Assembly (NCBI GenBank): GCA_016787135.1
Contig: JAEUVK010000188.1
Span: 1-64,000 of the forward strand
DNA length: 64,000 bases
Reading direction: 5' to 3'
DNA from: Chitinophagaceae bacterium
GTDB taxonomy: Bacteria > Bacteroidota > Bacteroidia > Chitinophagales > Chitinophagaceae
Position 1 is the first letter of the stretch. Every line of letters begins with the position of its first letter. The notes beneath the pieces were generated by a model. The model had not been told where the DNA came from, searched no databases, and saw nothing but the letters and a program-made list of their open reading frames with translations. The position numbers were made by a program, and so were the translations under genes. This document shows positions 16,559 to 26,921 of this stretch, piece after piece.

Positions 16559-17047
16559 TCAGCGGTTAAAAACGAACTGGTTTCGCTGAAAAAAATTACC
16601 TTCCCCATCAAACATCACCAGCTTGGTAATTGTAAATTGGCTTGTCCCAAGTACCAGCAGGTGATGAAAAGTGGCTGACCTGCTGTCATTACCATCCTTC
16701 CCTTTTTCTTCGAGCACAACTTTTACAGATCCATCTGGCTGAACCGATCTTTCTATCACTTTCATGTCATTGATCATAGTACCGTTTGCTTTGATACGAT
16801 AATGATCCTTGCCTCCATGCCCTGATTCGCCGGGATAGGAGAAGTCCATTTCAAAATGATCCTCGCCTTTCTTTTTAACAGCCAGCGATGCTTTGATGCT
16901 TTCCTTTTTATTACTGGTGTAATCAAGATACGTAAGCTCTCCCGTCCAGCTACCCGCCACTGCCTGAAAATCCTTACTGGTGACAGATTGAGATTGAGCG
17001 GAGTAAAAAATGCCTGCCGCGATAACAAGAATAAACAGATGTTTCAT
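16559..17047 (-). CDS. Exported protein of unknown function
   Basis: 162 residues from ATG 17047, with signal peptide MKHLFILVIAAGIFYSAQSQ. The mature protein begins near SVTSKDFQAVAGSWTGELTYLDY and alternates short beta strands, resembling small lipocalin-like exported proteins of Bacteroidota; this is a resemblance, not a family match. It converges with the asparaginase-like gene (45 bases apart). The longer frame upstream is rejected because it would bury the signal peptide. Confidence 0.7.
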   Translation of the reverse strand: MKHLFILVIAAGIFYSAQSQSVTSKDFQAVAGSWTGELTYLDYTSNKKESIKASLAVKKKGEDHFEMDFSYPGESGHGGKDHYRIKANGTMINDMKVIERSVQPDGSVKVVLEEKGKDGNDSRSATFHHLLVLGTSQFTITKLVMFDGEGNFFQRNQFVFNR

Positions 17048-17178
17048 AAAAAAAATTTGATGATGAAAAAAATGACGGGACAAAAATCAGCAGCATCAGG
17101 ATGGCAGTCGCTGCAAAAATTGATCTGCTACCTCTTAAAGGAGTATCAAATGATGATGACGGGTATCATATCATATAA

Positions 17179-18369
17179 TTATCCGGTAGTTAAGCTTTCA
17201 ATAAATTCCTTAGGCGTCTTTTCGGTAACCTTTTTAAAAGATCTGTTGAAAGTGGCCTTTGAATTGAACCCGCAATCATAAGCGATGCCAAGCAGGGTCT
17301 GTGTTTTTTGCTCGCCTTGCTTCAGTTTTTGTATCACTTCCTGCACCCGGTAAGAGTTGATAAAGTCATTGAAATTTCGTCCCGTACCATCATTGATCAC
17401 TTTAGACAAAACAGAAGTATTGGTATTAAGCCTTTTAGCGAGATCAGCAAGTGAAAGCTCCGGCTCAAGATAAGGTTTGCCTCTTTCCATATGCTCCAGG
17501 AGCCGTTGTTTCCATTTATCCAGTTCAGGTTTTGCCTCTATTATGTCCTCGTTTGTCACTTTTGGGGCAGATTCTTTTGCAGGTTCGAAATGCAATCTTT
17601 GTAATGATCTGGGATAAGTGAAGTATCCTGCAATGCTTAAATAATAAATAACAATGCCAAGACCCAGATAGGCATACCACTGAAATTTGTAAGTAATACC
17701 GTTATTCAACAAACCCACCAGTTCAAACAAAAAGAAAACCAGTACACCAGCACTGATAGTATATAAAAGGTTACGCAGCCAGTCAAACCTGATCTCGTCT
17801 GTGGAAGAAAAATTCTGTTTCACATAAGACTGATAGGTGCGGAAAGCTTTCAGTGTTATAAAAAGATAATAAGCGAAAGAAAGCAGGGCCGCCAGATCGA
17901 ACCAGGCGTTCTTCTCCAGATCAGCCAGCGGCCCTTTGGTACCGTATTGCGTTTCTTCTATTACCGGGAATGGCCGGTTAAGGGAAAAATCAACGACGAA
18001 TTTGATGATCATCAGGGTTAACCAACCAGCAGGAAGCAAAAGGTGCTTCCGGTGCCTCTTTGAAAACCTGAAGTCAGTATTTGTCAAGCTAAGAAAATAA
18101 AAATACAGTAAAGGCCCCATCCAGATCACGTTATTGAATGGGAAATAAAACATAAAGCTCGTAAAATCATCGTGGGTGTCATACCAGCCGGCAAAACCCA
18201 GCATCCAGTAAGCGATCCTGACCGCATTCAACAATAACAACCAGCCAAGTAGTTTGTCGCTTAGACGGTCCGCCGTCCAGCCACGGTAAAATAAAAGGAG
18301 GGCAAAAAAGACACCCTGTATAAACGGAGGAAGCAGCAATGAACTGTAAATATTAAAATCAAAAGGCAT
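17179..18369 (-). CDS. Membrane-anchored AraC-family transcriptional regulator
   Basis: A 396-residue protein whose first ~245 residues contain about seven hydrophobic helices (starting FNIYSSLLLPPFIQGVFFAL). The C-terminal ~100 residues form an AraC-type double helix-turn-helix, with LADLAKRLNTNTSVLSKVIN and the signature LLGIAYDCGFNSKATFNRSFKKVTEKTPKEF. The 7-TM plus HTH_18 layout is common in Bacteroidota and suggests that a membrane signal controls DNA binding. Divergent from the next AraC-type gene with ~90 bases shared upstream, so the two may share regulatory sequence. Targets unknown. Confidence 0.9.
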   Translation of the reverse strand: MPFDFNIYSSLLLPPFIQGVFFALLLFYRGWTADRLSDKLLGWLLLLNAVRIAYWMLGFAGWYDTHDDFTSFMFYFPFNNVIWMGPLLYFYFLSLTNTDFRFSKRHRKHLLLPAGWLTLMIIKFVVDFSLNRPFPVIEETQYGTKGPLADLEKNAWFDLAALLSFAYYLFITLKAFRTYQSYVKQNFSSTDEIRFDWLRNLLYTISAGVLVFFLFELVGLLNNGITYKFQWYAYLGLGIVIYYLSIAGYFTYPRSLQRLHFEPAKESAPKVTNEDIIEAKPELDKWKQRLLEHMERGKPYLEPELSLADLAKRLNTNTSVLSKVINDGTGRNFNDFINSYRVQEVIQKLKQGEQKTQTLLGIAYDCGFNSKATFNRSFKKVTEKTPKEFIESLTTG

Positions 18370-18459
18370 ACACTAAACTAACCATTCATCCGCGGATTAA
18401 GAGCCCTGGTACGTATCCGGTTCGGCAAAACCTGTTGCAAATCATAAATTGCTACCTGA

Positions 18460-19326
18460 ATGCAACACATCGAGTTCCTTCATATTGATCATTTTGAACA
18501 AAACTATCATCGCACTCCCCCGGCAGCTGGACTGGCGCATTTTATTGACTTTTTCTGGGAGACCCGTTTTGATCATTTATGGAAGCAGTATCCCAGGGGC
18601 TTTTCCGATGCCCAGTTTCCGAATATCGGCTATACTTATATCATCAATCTTGGGACGCCTTTCGTCATGCAGGTAGATCATAAAAAATTTCACATGAAGA
18701 CCGATGGCTTTCTCCCCCGGTACAATGCTATCGAATGTTTCCATAAACCGGGTAATCACCTTTTCGGGATCAAATTCCGTATCTCACCTGTGATTTTTGA
18801 AAAGAAAGTGAACTTTTCTGAATACAGAGATTATATCTTTCCGTTAAGCTACCTGTTGGACCAGGCTATTATTGACAGGGTAAAGAGAGCAAAGACATTT
18901 GAGGAAAGGGTCAGCACCTTATCCAAACACTTTTTATCGGTGCTGGTAAAATATGAAGGCTCTCTGCAGGGTGTGAATATTGTCAGCAAAATATTAGAAC
19001 GGGCATTTCAGCAAAATGATTTTACACTGTCTGTAAAAAAGGAGGCAACAAGGCATAATATTTCAGAAAGAACATTGCAGCGCTATTTTGAAACCTGTAC
19101 AGGGATCAGCAGTAAAAAAGCTCTGCAGATGATGCGTATCCGCAAAGCCGTAGCACACCTTGCTAACTCTCCTGCTGATTTTCATTATTCTTTATATGGC
19201 TACTACGATCACAGTCATTTTTATAAACACCTGAAACAGTTTTTACAAAAAAATACACTGAAAAACCTGCAGCCACACTTGAAACTGCTTGAAGGATTAC
19301 ATAAAAAAACAGTACTTGTACAGTAA
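18460..19326 (+). CDS. AraC-family transcriptional regulator
   Basis: A 288-residue soluble regulator. The N-terminal ~180 residues are a sensing domain of the kind often annotated DUF6597 (IDFFWETRFDHLWKQYP, RYNAIECFHKPGNHLFGIKF). The C-terminal AraC HTH covers residues ~195-285, including ISERTLQRYFETCTGISSKKALQMMRIRKA and the second helix-turn-helix FHYSLYGYYDHSHFYKHLKQF. Divergently arranged with the membrane-anchored AraC gene. Regulated genes are not evident from the neighbourhood. Confidence 0.9.
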   Translation: MQHIEFLHIDHFEQNYHRTPPAAGLAHFIDFFWETRFDHLWKQYPRGFSDAQFPNIGYTYIINLGTPFVMQVDHKKFHMKTDGFLPRYNAIECFHKPGNHLFGIKFRISPVIFEKKVNFSEYRDYIFPLSYLLDQAIIDRVKRAKTFEERVSTLSKHFLSVLVKYEGSLQGVNIVSKILERAFQQNDFTLSVKKEATRHNISERTLQRYFETCTGISSKKALQMMRIRKAVAHLANSPADFHYSLYGYYDHSHFYKHLKQFLQKNTLKNLQPHLKLLEGLHKKTVLVQ

Positions 19327-19365
19327 TATTTTCAGGAACATATTACTACTATCAGCGTTCGCAAC

Positions 19366-20466
19366 TTACCGGATAGGACAGGCGCTCTGGCTGCTGATCT
19401 TCGGCTTACAGGGATTATCTGCATCCTGATTATAACTACTATGGTCCCATACAATTCCCATCTCTGAGCTGCCTGCGGTGTAAGAATAACTGTTCTTGCC
19501 TATCTGTGCATCATGTCCCACTCCTACTCTTATTCTGTCACGGTCATTATCCCTTCCTGTTAAGTTAAAGGATAAGGTCAAGCTAACCGTATTCATATCC
19601 CGGAAGTTCACACTGCCGCGGTACCAGAGACCAAGACTTACATCCACCTGGTTTTGTGTTACTTCCATACCCAATTGATAGCTGCTGTGCTTTGCCTGCC
19701 TGTACCCAAAGGCGCCAATGCTGAATGACCATGTTTGTTCAGGGTTAGTGTAGGTGTATAAAAGATTACCGGTCCATCTTACAGGCAATTGGCTTCTTGT
19801 GGTGTCGCCGGAATTAGTCAATGATTCATCAGGCCTGTTGATATGATGCGAACTGAAACCGATCAGCAAACGACTATTTTCCGTAAAATGATAATTAAAG
19901 AACATTCCCGCTGCAAAATCGGGAAATAGTTTACCGCTATTCACCGCGGGGTCGGCCGCAGATACTGAACCCGGAATAATACCATTGATATCTAACTCAT
20001 CAGAGAAAACTAACTTACTGTAATCTATTCTTCTTTGTGCCAGGCCGAATTGAATACCGCCGGTCCAGAACCATTTAGGCTGTCCGCCGTTGGAGGCCAC
20101 GCTTTCAGTTCCTGCACAAACAGTGTAAGCATAAGAACCATAGATACCTGCTTTTCTTAAATAGCCTTCACTCGAGTTTGTGGCCAACAGGCCAAGTCCG
20201 CTGCTGATCTTCGGGAAAAATTTATCAATAGAAAAAGCCATAGAGCTCATCTGCGAAGGTATCGTCCACCAATGACGGCGATACATGGCGCTGATCCGGA
20301 GATCTTTTTCGCCGGAGCCCGTCGCCGCAGGATTTAAGTTGACCGGCGACAAATAGGCCTGTGAAAAGATCGGATCCTGCGCATGAAGAAATGAATGCAA
20401 ACAGACACATGCAAACAAAGCGATATAAGCGCTTCCGGTTTTTTTATTGAATATTCGTGTTTGCAT
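19366..20466 (-). CDS. PorP/SprF-family type IX secretion outer-membrane protein
   Basis: A 366-residue outer-membrane protein. The signal peptide ends near FLHAQ, followed by DPIFSQAYLSPVNLNPAATGS, the conserved start of PorP/SprF proteins. Alternating amphipathic strands fit a beta-barrel of the OmpP1/PorP fold. It lies 5 bases downstream of the giant PKD gene on the same strand. In the family, each PorP/SprF-like protein helps one type B T9SS substrate attach to or cross the outer membrane, so this one most likely serves the 1698-residue protein. Confidence 0.9.
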   Translation of the reverse strand: MQTRIFNKKTGSAYIALFACVCLHSFLHAQDPIFSQAYLSPVNLNPAATGSGEKDLRISAMYRRHWWTIPSQMSSMAFSIDKFFPKISSGLGLLATNSSEGYLRKAGIYGSYAYTVCAGTESVASNGGQPKWFWTGGIQFGLAQRRIDYSKLVFSDELDINGIIPGSVSAADPAVNSGKLFPDFAAGMFFNYHFTENSRLLIGFSSHHINRPDESLTNSGDTTRSQLPVRWTGNLLYTYTNPEQTWSFSIGAFGYRQAKHSSYQLGMEVTQNQVDVSLGLWYRGSVNFRDMNTVSLTLSFNLTGRDNDRDRIRVGVGHDAQIGKNSYSYTAGSSEMGIVWDHSSYNQDADNPCKPKISSQSACPIR

Positions 20467-20471
20467 ATAGT

Positions 20472-23400
20472 TTATTTTACAAGAGTGATGAAACCAGCTT
20501 TGATATGTTTACTGCTTCCCGGATACAACATTCCTTTCCACTCTGTTCCGTTCGTATAGGTCGCTTCTATCTGCCAGCTATATACATCCTGTTGCAATAC
20601 GGGTGAGTTAGGTTTTCCGCCATATGTTCCGTTCCATGGCTCACTCGGCACACCATTCGCATCTAATTTATTTGTTTCAAATATCTTTTGGCCCCATGCA
20701 TTGTATATCCGCAGGCGGTAGGTCTTTAATCCTTTACCTAATGGCAGAAATTGCCTCAACCCGGCATTGCTGCAGCCGAGACACATAGCATTGGGTACAT
20801 ACAGGAAGCCCGGTATATATTGAATAGTCACTTTCACTGAATCCGTAGCACTACAACCCGTCGTAAAATCTGTCACCAGCAACCGGACATTAAAGGTTCC
20901 TGTATCACTGTAAGTATAAGAGATGTCCCTTCCGTTCTTTGTCTGTAAAGAACGGTCACCCATTAACCATGTGTAGGTTTTATTCGGGTTCGTTGCAACT
21001 GTGTCCTTAAAACCGAACGTATAATCAGGTTGCTGTATTACCAACGAAGGCGAAACCACAATACCTGGCCAGGGCAATGGCTGAATGATCATTTTGCCCG
21101 TCCACGATGTATCTCCGCAACCAGCTGCGTTCTGTGCCAGCGCCTGTATATTATATTCAACAGGAGCTGTATTATATAGCCCTGTTTGGAAATTATAACT
21201 GAACGATCGGGTAGTTCCCTCAATAGAACCATTGACAAACCATTTGTAGTTCACCGTCTCTCCACCTGTCTCAGTGGTAACAGCTGTATAGTTAACCGTC
21301 GTATCATGGCTACAAGTTGTGACCAGCTGTGGCTGGAAAGTTGTTTTAGGTGTATGATACACCCGGAATGAATAGGTAACACTGTCCACGCATCCGGGGG
21401 TGGTATAAACGATGAGTTTGACAGAGTAATTACCAGGAATATCATAAACATGCGTAGCTGATGGACCTGTTAAATGAAATTCATCTTGTGAAGTGCTGCT
21501 GTCGTACACCACCCATTGAATAGAACTGTAGCCGTTGATACTACCGGCATTTACATTCAGCGTATAAGGGGCACAGGTATTACCAGGTGCAACTACGATC
21601 TGCGCCGGAATTTTATCCACCACTGTAACATCATGTGTAATGGTGTCATAACAAATGAAACCTGACTGGTGAACCTTTTTGGCGATCAGTGTGATGGTGT
21701 AGTTACCGGGAATACTATAGGTATGCTGGCCGTTGGTAAAGGTGGAAGTATTACCATCTCCCCATTGCCATTCATACGAATTGGCATTAGAGGAGGTGTT
21801 AGTTACCGACACAAACTGATTTGTACATATGCGTAACGGAGAAACAGTAAAATTTGCTACCGGAGGGTCATATACTGTCACCGTTCTTTGTATTGTGGTA
21901 TCTGAACAATCATTCTGTAAACGGATGATAACCGTGTAGTTTCCGGGGTTATTGTACAGATGATTAATACTATTCTGACTGTTTGGTATGATCACAAGCG
22001 GGCTTCCATCGCCGAAGTTCCAGGTGAGCTGTGCGGCGCCGATGGAACTGTTATTGAATGTGACTGCATGAGGAGCACATCCCGATTGCTGGTTTCCGAA
22101 TGCAGTAATGAATGGTTGGATCGTATTGGGGTTTACAACAATCACCAGCGTCTGAGTATCCCGTGTACATTGATTTTCGGAGATCAGTCGGATCGTGAAA
22201 TTCTGGATCGTACCTGTATAGTAAGTATGAGTGAACGATGTCAGGGCATAAGTTGTATCGGTTTGACCATCTCCAAAATCCCAGTAATACACATAATTAT
22301 TACCGAGGGAAGTGTTTTGAATGTGCAGCGTGAAGGGAGAACAACCTCTTGTTGTATCTACAGCAAATCTTGCTTTTGAATTGGCAAAAACTTTCACACT
22401 ATCACGGTAATAGCTGGTATCACAACCATTGTAAGTTTTCAATACAATTTTATAGACCGTATCCCTGAAAGCAGGGCTCGTATTGAAAGTTATCGTTCCG
22501 GGCTGAACAGCGGTAGATGTAATACCGTTCCCGAAGTTCCAGTAAAATTCAACGCCACTGCCGAGAACAGTAGAAGTGTTAGTGAATTGAACATTCAATG
22601 GCGCACAGGAGCTGTCTTTGTCTTTTGCAAACAAAGCAGTTACTGCTGGTCTGGTGATAAACGTTTTCTGTATGCTGTCCGCTTTGCATCCATAAGGACT
22701 GAGCACAACCATTTTGATTGTGGTCGTATCTCCGGGTAAACTGAGTATATATGAGGGAACCACACCTGTTGCGTTCGATCCGATCAATACCTCATCTGCA
22801 TACCAGTTATAAGTTCCGTTTCCTCCAGGAAAAGTAATATTCGTGATAAGCGTATTGATATTGACCGGTGAACATTTTACCGTATCGCCAACAATGAAGC
22901 TGGCATCCGCATCGGGATAAACAGTAACTGTAACAGGTTCATCATCTGTACACCCGTTTGTCAATGTGCCCGTCACTGAATAAGTAGTTGTGGCCAGCGG
23001 GTTAGCAGTGACTGTTGCAGTGCCGGTATTGTTCAAACCCGTTGCAGGCGCCCACACATAGCTATCGGCTCCATTCGCCGTTAATGATACACTTGTATTG
23101 ATACATATTTGTGCTGCAGCCGGGCTGATCGTAACGACTGGCTTTCTCCGCACGGTGATCTTCACCGAGTCGGTACTGAAACAATTGCCGCCCATTGAAG
23201 CGGTCAAATAATAAGTATATACCGTATCAAGGGAAGGGCCCGTATAACTTAACGTTGAAACCGGGTTGGCAATATTAGGGTTGTTTAACCCGGTAGCAGG
23301 CGTCCACTGATAGGTTACCCCTGCCACAGGAGTCATACCCACAGGAACAGCTGTGCCGCTGCAGACAGAAGCACCTGTTCCGGCTTCAGATAAAGGTGCC

Positions 23401-25568
23401 GGAAAAATACTGACAGAAGTATTGATCGTATCACTGAGCATACAACTGCTATCAGTGACAATGAACCGAACAGGATGATTACCAGCGCTGCCGTAAAGAA
23501 TATTACCCGGCAAAAGAACCATTGACGTTGCCGGACTGCCGTTGGTAAATGTCCATTGATAACCGAATGGCCCCGGTGCATAACAGTTGTTGACCGTTGC
23601 TGATGGCGAAACGGTATTATTAATGCAGACAGAGTTGATAGCTGCTACAGCAGCAACGGGCGGACCTTTTATATAAAATGTATCTGTTGCAAACACTTCG
23701 GGGCAACCATACGGCGAATTATGGGCACGAACGATAAGCTTTATTACATAACGGCCTACCCTGTTAAAGGCAATGGAAGGAAATGCAGAAAGAAAATTGG
23801 TACCTCCCACAAAAGAATAGGTTGCCCCGGCAGGCGCACAGCCCTGCGGATCGTCGTAGGCGATCTGCCATTCATAGTCATCACCCTGGCAACCGCCCAG
23901 AGGGGAAGTATTATCCGGGTTGATCGTAACCGGTCCGCAACTACTGTGCTGGTTCAATGTAAAAGAGGCCTGCGGCGGATAGCGGACACAGATCGTTCTT
24001 TCCGTGCTATCCATACCACATCGTTCATTGAACACATAGATTTTTATTGTATAGATGCCGGTAGCTGTAAAAAGAATATCAAGACTGTTACTCGCATTGG
24101 TCCATAATAAACCATTGGTGGGATTGCCATTCAGCGAACCCAGGGAACCCGCAAGTAAATTGTAACCTGTAGAGGGTGAAATAGACCAAACCTTGACCCC
24201 ACTGTTCATACAATCAGATGTAAAGGTGCCGGTCGAGGTCACTACGTTCCCAAAACTTGAAGCGTTGGTGACGGTGACAGGAGTATTTACACAAACAACC
24301 GGCGTTGGTAATGCAATAAGAGGTCTCGGCTTGCCGGAAACATAGATAGGAACCACTGATGCACTATTGGAGCCGCATGGATTCTCAATGGTCAGGTAAG
24401 CGCCAAAGGCATTGCTGTAGGTTTGCAATCCGTTATTGCTGGAAGAAAAACAGGAGCCATTATTAAAAAAGTGTGCGACAGTGGTTGGCGGCGGGTGCTG
24501 GAATGTCTGCGGAATAAAATTATCATTGATCAGAAAGGAATAAGTAGTGCCGGGGGGATTGTTATCTGTATTGGTGATCACAAACCGAAGCGAGTCAGAT
24601 GAACAGACGTCAGCATTACCAAGACTGGCCAGGCCTCCTGCCGGGTTTGTTCCAAGAAAGACAGTGTATTTCTTTATGCCGATACAACCATCGGGACCTG
24701 TTACATTCACCGTCATGGTACTGCCGCCTAATGGATATGTATGCCCGATCACCTGACCTGCGGGCCATGTAGTGAACGTGGAATCGGGAGATACACCATC
24801 GCCCCATTGAATGGTATAGGAAACATTATTGGCAAGTGTGGTGGAAAGATTTTGAAACTTAAAATTATAGAAAGGGATGTTGCTGCATTTTTTAAAAGTT
24901 TGAATACCGTTGAATGGCCCGAAAAGAACAGAGGGGTCTGCATTACCAATTGCTGCGTCGGGAATTCTTTTAATCGTAACAGGCTGGACAATGGAGTCTT
25001 TACAGCCATACACATTTGTGACCACCAGTTTTACAGGAAACACCTGAGTTCCCGGCAAGCCTATAGCCGACAGGAATTGATGAAGGGGGTTTTGCAAGGA
25101 AGAAGAGCTGGCATCAGCAAAATTCCAAAGATAAGTAAGAGGCGCTCCGGTAGCGGATGTGTTGGTGAATTGTATATTCTCGTTGCCACATACATTATCT
25201 GGTGAAAAAGTATACCCGGCTACTGGAAAAATATCAGACACCCGCACAATGACAAAAGTAGAATCAGCAAAAGCGCCGCCTACTACTTTTTGAAAGGCAG
25301 TATCGAAACCTGTAGTATTATACGTGATCGTGATCGGCCCGATACCTGTTGCCGTGGTAGTGGCCCCGCCATTGGTAAATTGCCAGCTTATATTGAATGA
25401 GCCCTGTGCAGCGCTTAAGTAAGTAACAGTATTTCCCCTGCAAACATTGATCGTATCGCCATGTGCCCGGATAAGCCCGTTTGCACGGATACCCGCCACT
25501 ACCTGGGCTTCGGCAGATATGGTGACAAGCAGGGAAATAATAAGCGCATAGAGTAGCCGTAGCCGCAT
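20472..25568 (-). CDS. Giant PKD-repeat surface protein with T9SS type B sorting domain
   Basis: 1698 residues with signal peptide (MRLRLLYALIISLLVTISAEAQ). The body is a long array of PKD and Ig-like domains; visible PKD cores include WNFADASSS, WNFGNGITS, WDFGDGQTD, WNFGDGSP and WQWGDGNTS, each followed by Y-x-x-P-G-x-Y-type strands. The C-terminal ~90 residues (PNAMCLGCSNAGLRQFLP, YRLRIYNAWGQKIFETN, EPWNGTYGGKP, YSWQIEATYTNGTEWKG) are the gliding-motility C-terminal (CHU_C) type B sorting domain. Secretion through T9SS to the cell surface is inferred. An adhesin or gliding-related role is typical of the family. First gene of an operon with PorP/SprF. Confidence 0.92.
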   Translation of the reverse strand: MRLRLLYALIISLLVTISAEAQVVAGIRANGLIRAHGDTINVCRGNTVTYLSAAQGSFNISWQFTNGGATTTATGIGPITITYNTTGFDTAFQKVVGGAFADSTFVIVRVSDIFPVAGYTFSPDNVCGNENIQFTNTSATGAPLTYLWNFADASSSSLQNPLHQFLSAIGLPGTQVFPVKLVVTNVYGCKDSIVQPVTIKRIPDAAIGNADPSVLFGPFNGIQTFKKCSNIPFYNFKFQNLSTTLANNVSYTIQWGDGVSPDSTFTTWPAGQVIGHTYPLGGSTMTVNVTGPDGCIGIKKYTVFLGTNPAGGLASLGNADVCSSDSLRFVITNTDNNPPGTTYSFLINDNFIPQTFQHPPPTTVAHFFNNGSCFSSSNNGLQTYSNAFGAYLTIENPCGSNSASVVPIYVSGKPRPLIALPTPVVCVNTPVTVTNASSFGNVVTSTGTFTSDCMNSGVKVWSISPSTGYNLLAGSLGSLNGNPTNGLLWTNASNSLDILFTATGIYTIKIYVFNERCGMDSTERTICVRYPPQASFTLNQHSSCGPVTINPDNTSPLGGCQGDDYEWQIAYDDPQGCAPAGATYSFVGGTNFLSAFPSIAFNRVGRYVIKLIVRAHNSPYGCPEVFATDTFYIKGPPVAAVAAINSVCINNTVSPSATVNNCYAPGPFGYQWTFTNGSPATSMVLLPGNILYGSAGNHPVRFIVTDSSCMLSDTINTSVSIFPAPLSEAGTGASVCSGTAVPVGMTPVAGVTYQWTPATGLNNPNIANPVSTLSYTGPSLDTVYTYYLTASMGGNCFSTDSVKITVRRKPVVTISPAAAQICINTSVSLTANGADSYVWAPATGLNNTGTATVTANPLATTTYSVTGTLTNGCTDDEPVTVTVYPDADASFIVGDTVKCSPVNINTLITNITFPGGNGTYNWYADEVLIGSNATGVVPSYILSLPGDTTTIKMVVLSPYGCKADSIQKTFITRPAVTALFAKDKDSSCAPLNVQFTNTSTVLGSGVEFYWNFGNGITSTAVQPGTITFNTSPAFRDTVYKIVLKTYNGCDTSYYRDSVKVFANSKARFAVDTTRGCSPFTLHIQNTSLGNNYVYYWDFGDGQTDTTYALTSFTHTYYTGTIQNFTIRLISENQCTRDTQTLVIVVNPNTIQPFITAFGNQQSGCAPHAVTFNNSSIGAAQLTWNFGDGSPLVIIPNSQNSINHLYNNPGNYTVIIRLQNDCSDTTIQRTVTVYDPPVANFTVSPLRICTNQFVSVTNTSSNANSYEWQWGDGNTSTFTNGQHTYSIPGNYTITLIAKKVHQSGFICYDTITHDVTVVDKIPAQIVVAPGNTCAPYTLNVNAGSINGYSSIQWVVYDSSTSQDEFHLTGPSATHVYDIPGNYSVKLIVYTTPGCVDSVTYSFRVYHTPKTTFQPQLVTTCSHDTTVNYTAVTTETGGETVNYKWFVNGSIEGTTRSFSYNFQTGLYNTAPVEYNIQALAQNAAGCGDTSWTGKMIIQPLPWPGIVVSPSLVIQQPDYTFGFKDTVATNPNKTYTWLMGDRSLQTKNGRDISYTYSDTGTFNVRLLVTDFTTGCSATDSVKVTIQYIPGFLYVPNAMCLGCSNAGLRQFLPLGKGLKTYRLRIYNAWGQKIFETNKLDANGVPSEPWNGTYGGKPNSPVLQQDVYSWQIEATYTNGTEWKGMLYPGSSKHIKAGFITLVK

Positions 25569-25775
25569 GGATCAGTTTTGGTATCAATAATTTTTAAAGG
25601 ATCGGTCTCAACACGGGCAGGACGGGAATAAGGCTGGTAATTGCAATAGGCTATATGGATAAGAAAGGGGTTACAAAATATAAAAAAAGAAATGGATTTC
25701 TAAATAAACGGCCAGTATTCTTTTGATAAAAAATAAATATCTGTTACCGGTAAGCAACGAAAGAACTACAAAATG
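25569..25775. promoter_or_regulatory. Upstream region of the giant PKD gene
   Basis: A 207-base AT-rich gap between the PKD gene start and the corA end. Minus-strand TATATTTTG in the ~25670-25680 area resembles a -7 box with one extra spacer base. A 10-base palindrome TTACCGGTAA lies at 25744-25753. No gene or RNA seen. Confidence 0.3.
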
Positions 25776-26888
25776 TCAAAACCAGCCCCTCCGCCTGAAC
25801 ATCATGATCATCCAAATGGGAATGATCAGCATGGTACCCACCGCTATCCAGAAACCATATTGGTTGTGGAGATAAGGAATGGCGTCAAAGTTCATCCCAA
25901 AGATCCCACCGATGACGGTAGCCGGCGCCAGCAGACAGGTCACAATAGCCATCACTTTCATTACCTCGTTCATCCTGAGGTTCACATTGTTGATATAAAG
26001 GTCCTGCATGCTCATCATGATATCCCGGTAGTTCTCATTCAGGTCTATCGCCTGTACGATATGGTCATACACATCTTTGAAGTATTTGGTAGTGCGGTCA
26101 TCCAGCAACTCGCTTTCGCTCCGCAGGATACCATTCACCAGGTCCCTGACGGGTACGATATTTCTCTTCAGTACGATCAGCTCTTTCCTTAGCTGGTTGA
26201 TCCGGGCCAATGATCGTTTATTGCTGTTACGGATGACCTCTTCTTCCAGCATCTCTATCCGGTCTCCCAGCCTTTCCATTACTACATAGTAGTTGTCCAC
26301 TATCAGGTCAAGCATGGTATAGCATAAATAGTCGGCACTTCTTTGCCTTGCCTTGCTGGTGCTGAGCTTTAGACGATCTCTTAAAGGGTTAAAAACGTCC
26401 CGGCTGGCATCTTCCTGAAAGGTGACGACAAAATCTTTTCCGAGTACAATACTGATCTGCTCCTGTTCCACTGTCTGCTTCTGATCATTATAGTAGAGCA
26501 TGTTCAGCAGGCAGAAAAGAATGCCTTCCACTTCGTCCATCTTTGGACGCTGATTAATGCTCAGTATATCTTCCACGATCAACGGGTGAATGGCATAGTG
26601 GTTACACACCAGTTCCACATCTGCCTTACGAAGCCCGTCAATATTGATCCAGCTGATCCGGTTGCTGGTCTTGTAGGAAAAACAATCTTTTACAGACGAC
26701 AACCTTTTTTCCTCGATACTTGTGGCGTTATAGTCGAACACATATACCAGCACCTCTTTGGCTTCTTCACGGTGGGGGATCACAGTCGGGTTTACCGATA
26801 ATATCTCTTTGGTACGTTCTGTGCCAAACAGGTTGGGCAGGTACAGGTACCTGAGGTATTTTTCCGGCCTGATCTTCTTCATGTTCAT
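25776..26888 (-). CDS. corA: CorA-type magnesium/cobalt transporter
   Basis: About 370 residues. A large N-terminal cytoplasmic domain and long helices (VMERLGDRIEMLEEEVIRNSNKRSLARINQLRKEL) precede two C-terminal membrane helices. The defining GMN motif is present in VIGGIFGMNFDAIP, before the last helix, and the tail ends with basic RRRGWF. It forms a homopentameric channel for Mg2+ or related divalent ions in the inner membrane. It follows the ClC gene on the same strand, so the two are probably co-transcribed. ATGs at 26915, 26888 and 26882 are all possible; the KKIRPEKY start favours the last two. Confidence 0.93.
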   Translation of the reverse strand: MNMKKIRPEKYLRYLYLPNLFGTERTKEILSVNPTVIPHREEAKEVLVYVFDYNATSIEEKRLSSVKDCFSYKTSNRISWINIDGLRKADVELVCNHYAIHPLIVEDILSINQRPKMDEVEGILFCLLNMLYYNDQKQTVEQEQISIVLGKDFVVTFQEDASRDVFNPLRDRLKLSTSKARQRSADYLCYTMLDLIVDNYYVVMERLGDRIEMLEEEVIRNSNKRSLARINQLRKELIVLKRNIVPVRDLVNGILRSESELLDDRTTKYFKDVYDHIVQAIDLNENYRDIMMSMQDLYINNVNLRMNEVMKVMAIVTCLLAPATVIGGIFGMNFDAIPYLHNQYGFWIAVGTMLIIPIWMIMMFRRRGWF

Positions 26889-26921
26889 AAAAGAAAGATA
26901 GGAAAAGAGCAGCAAAAAGGA

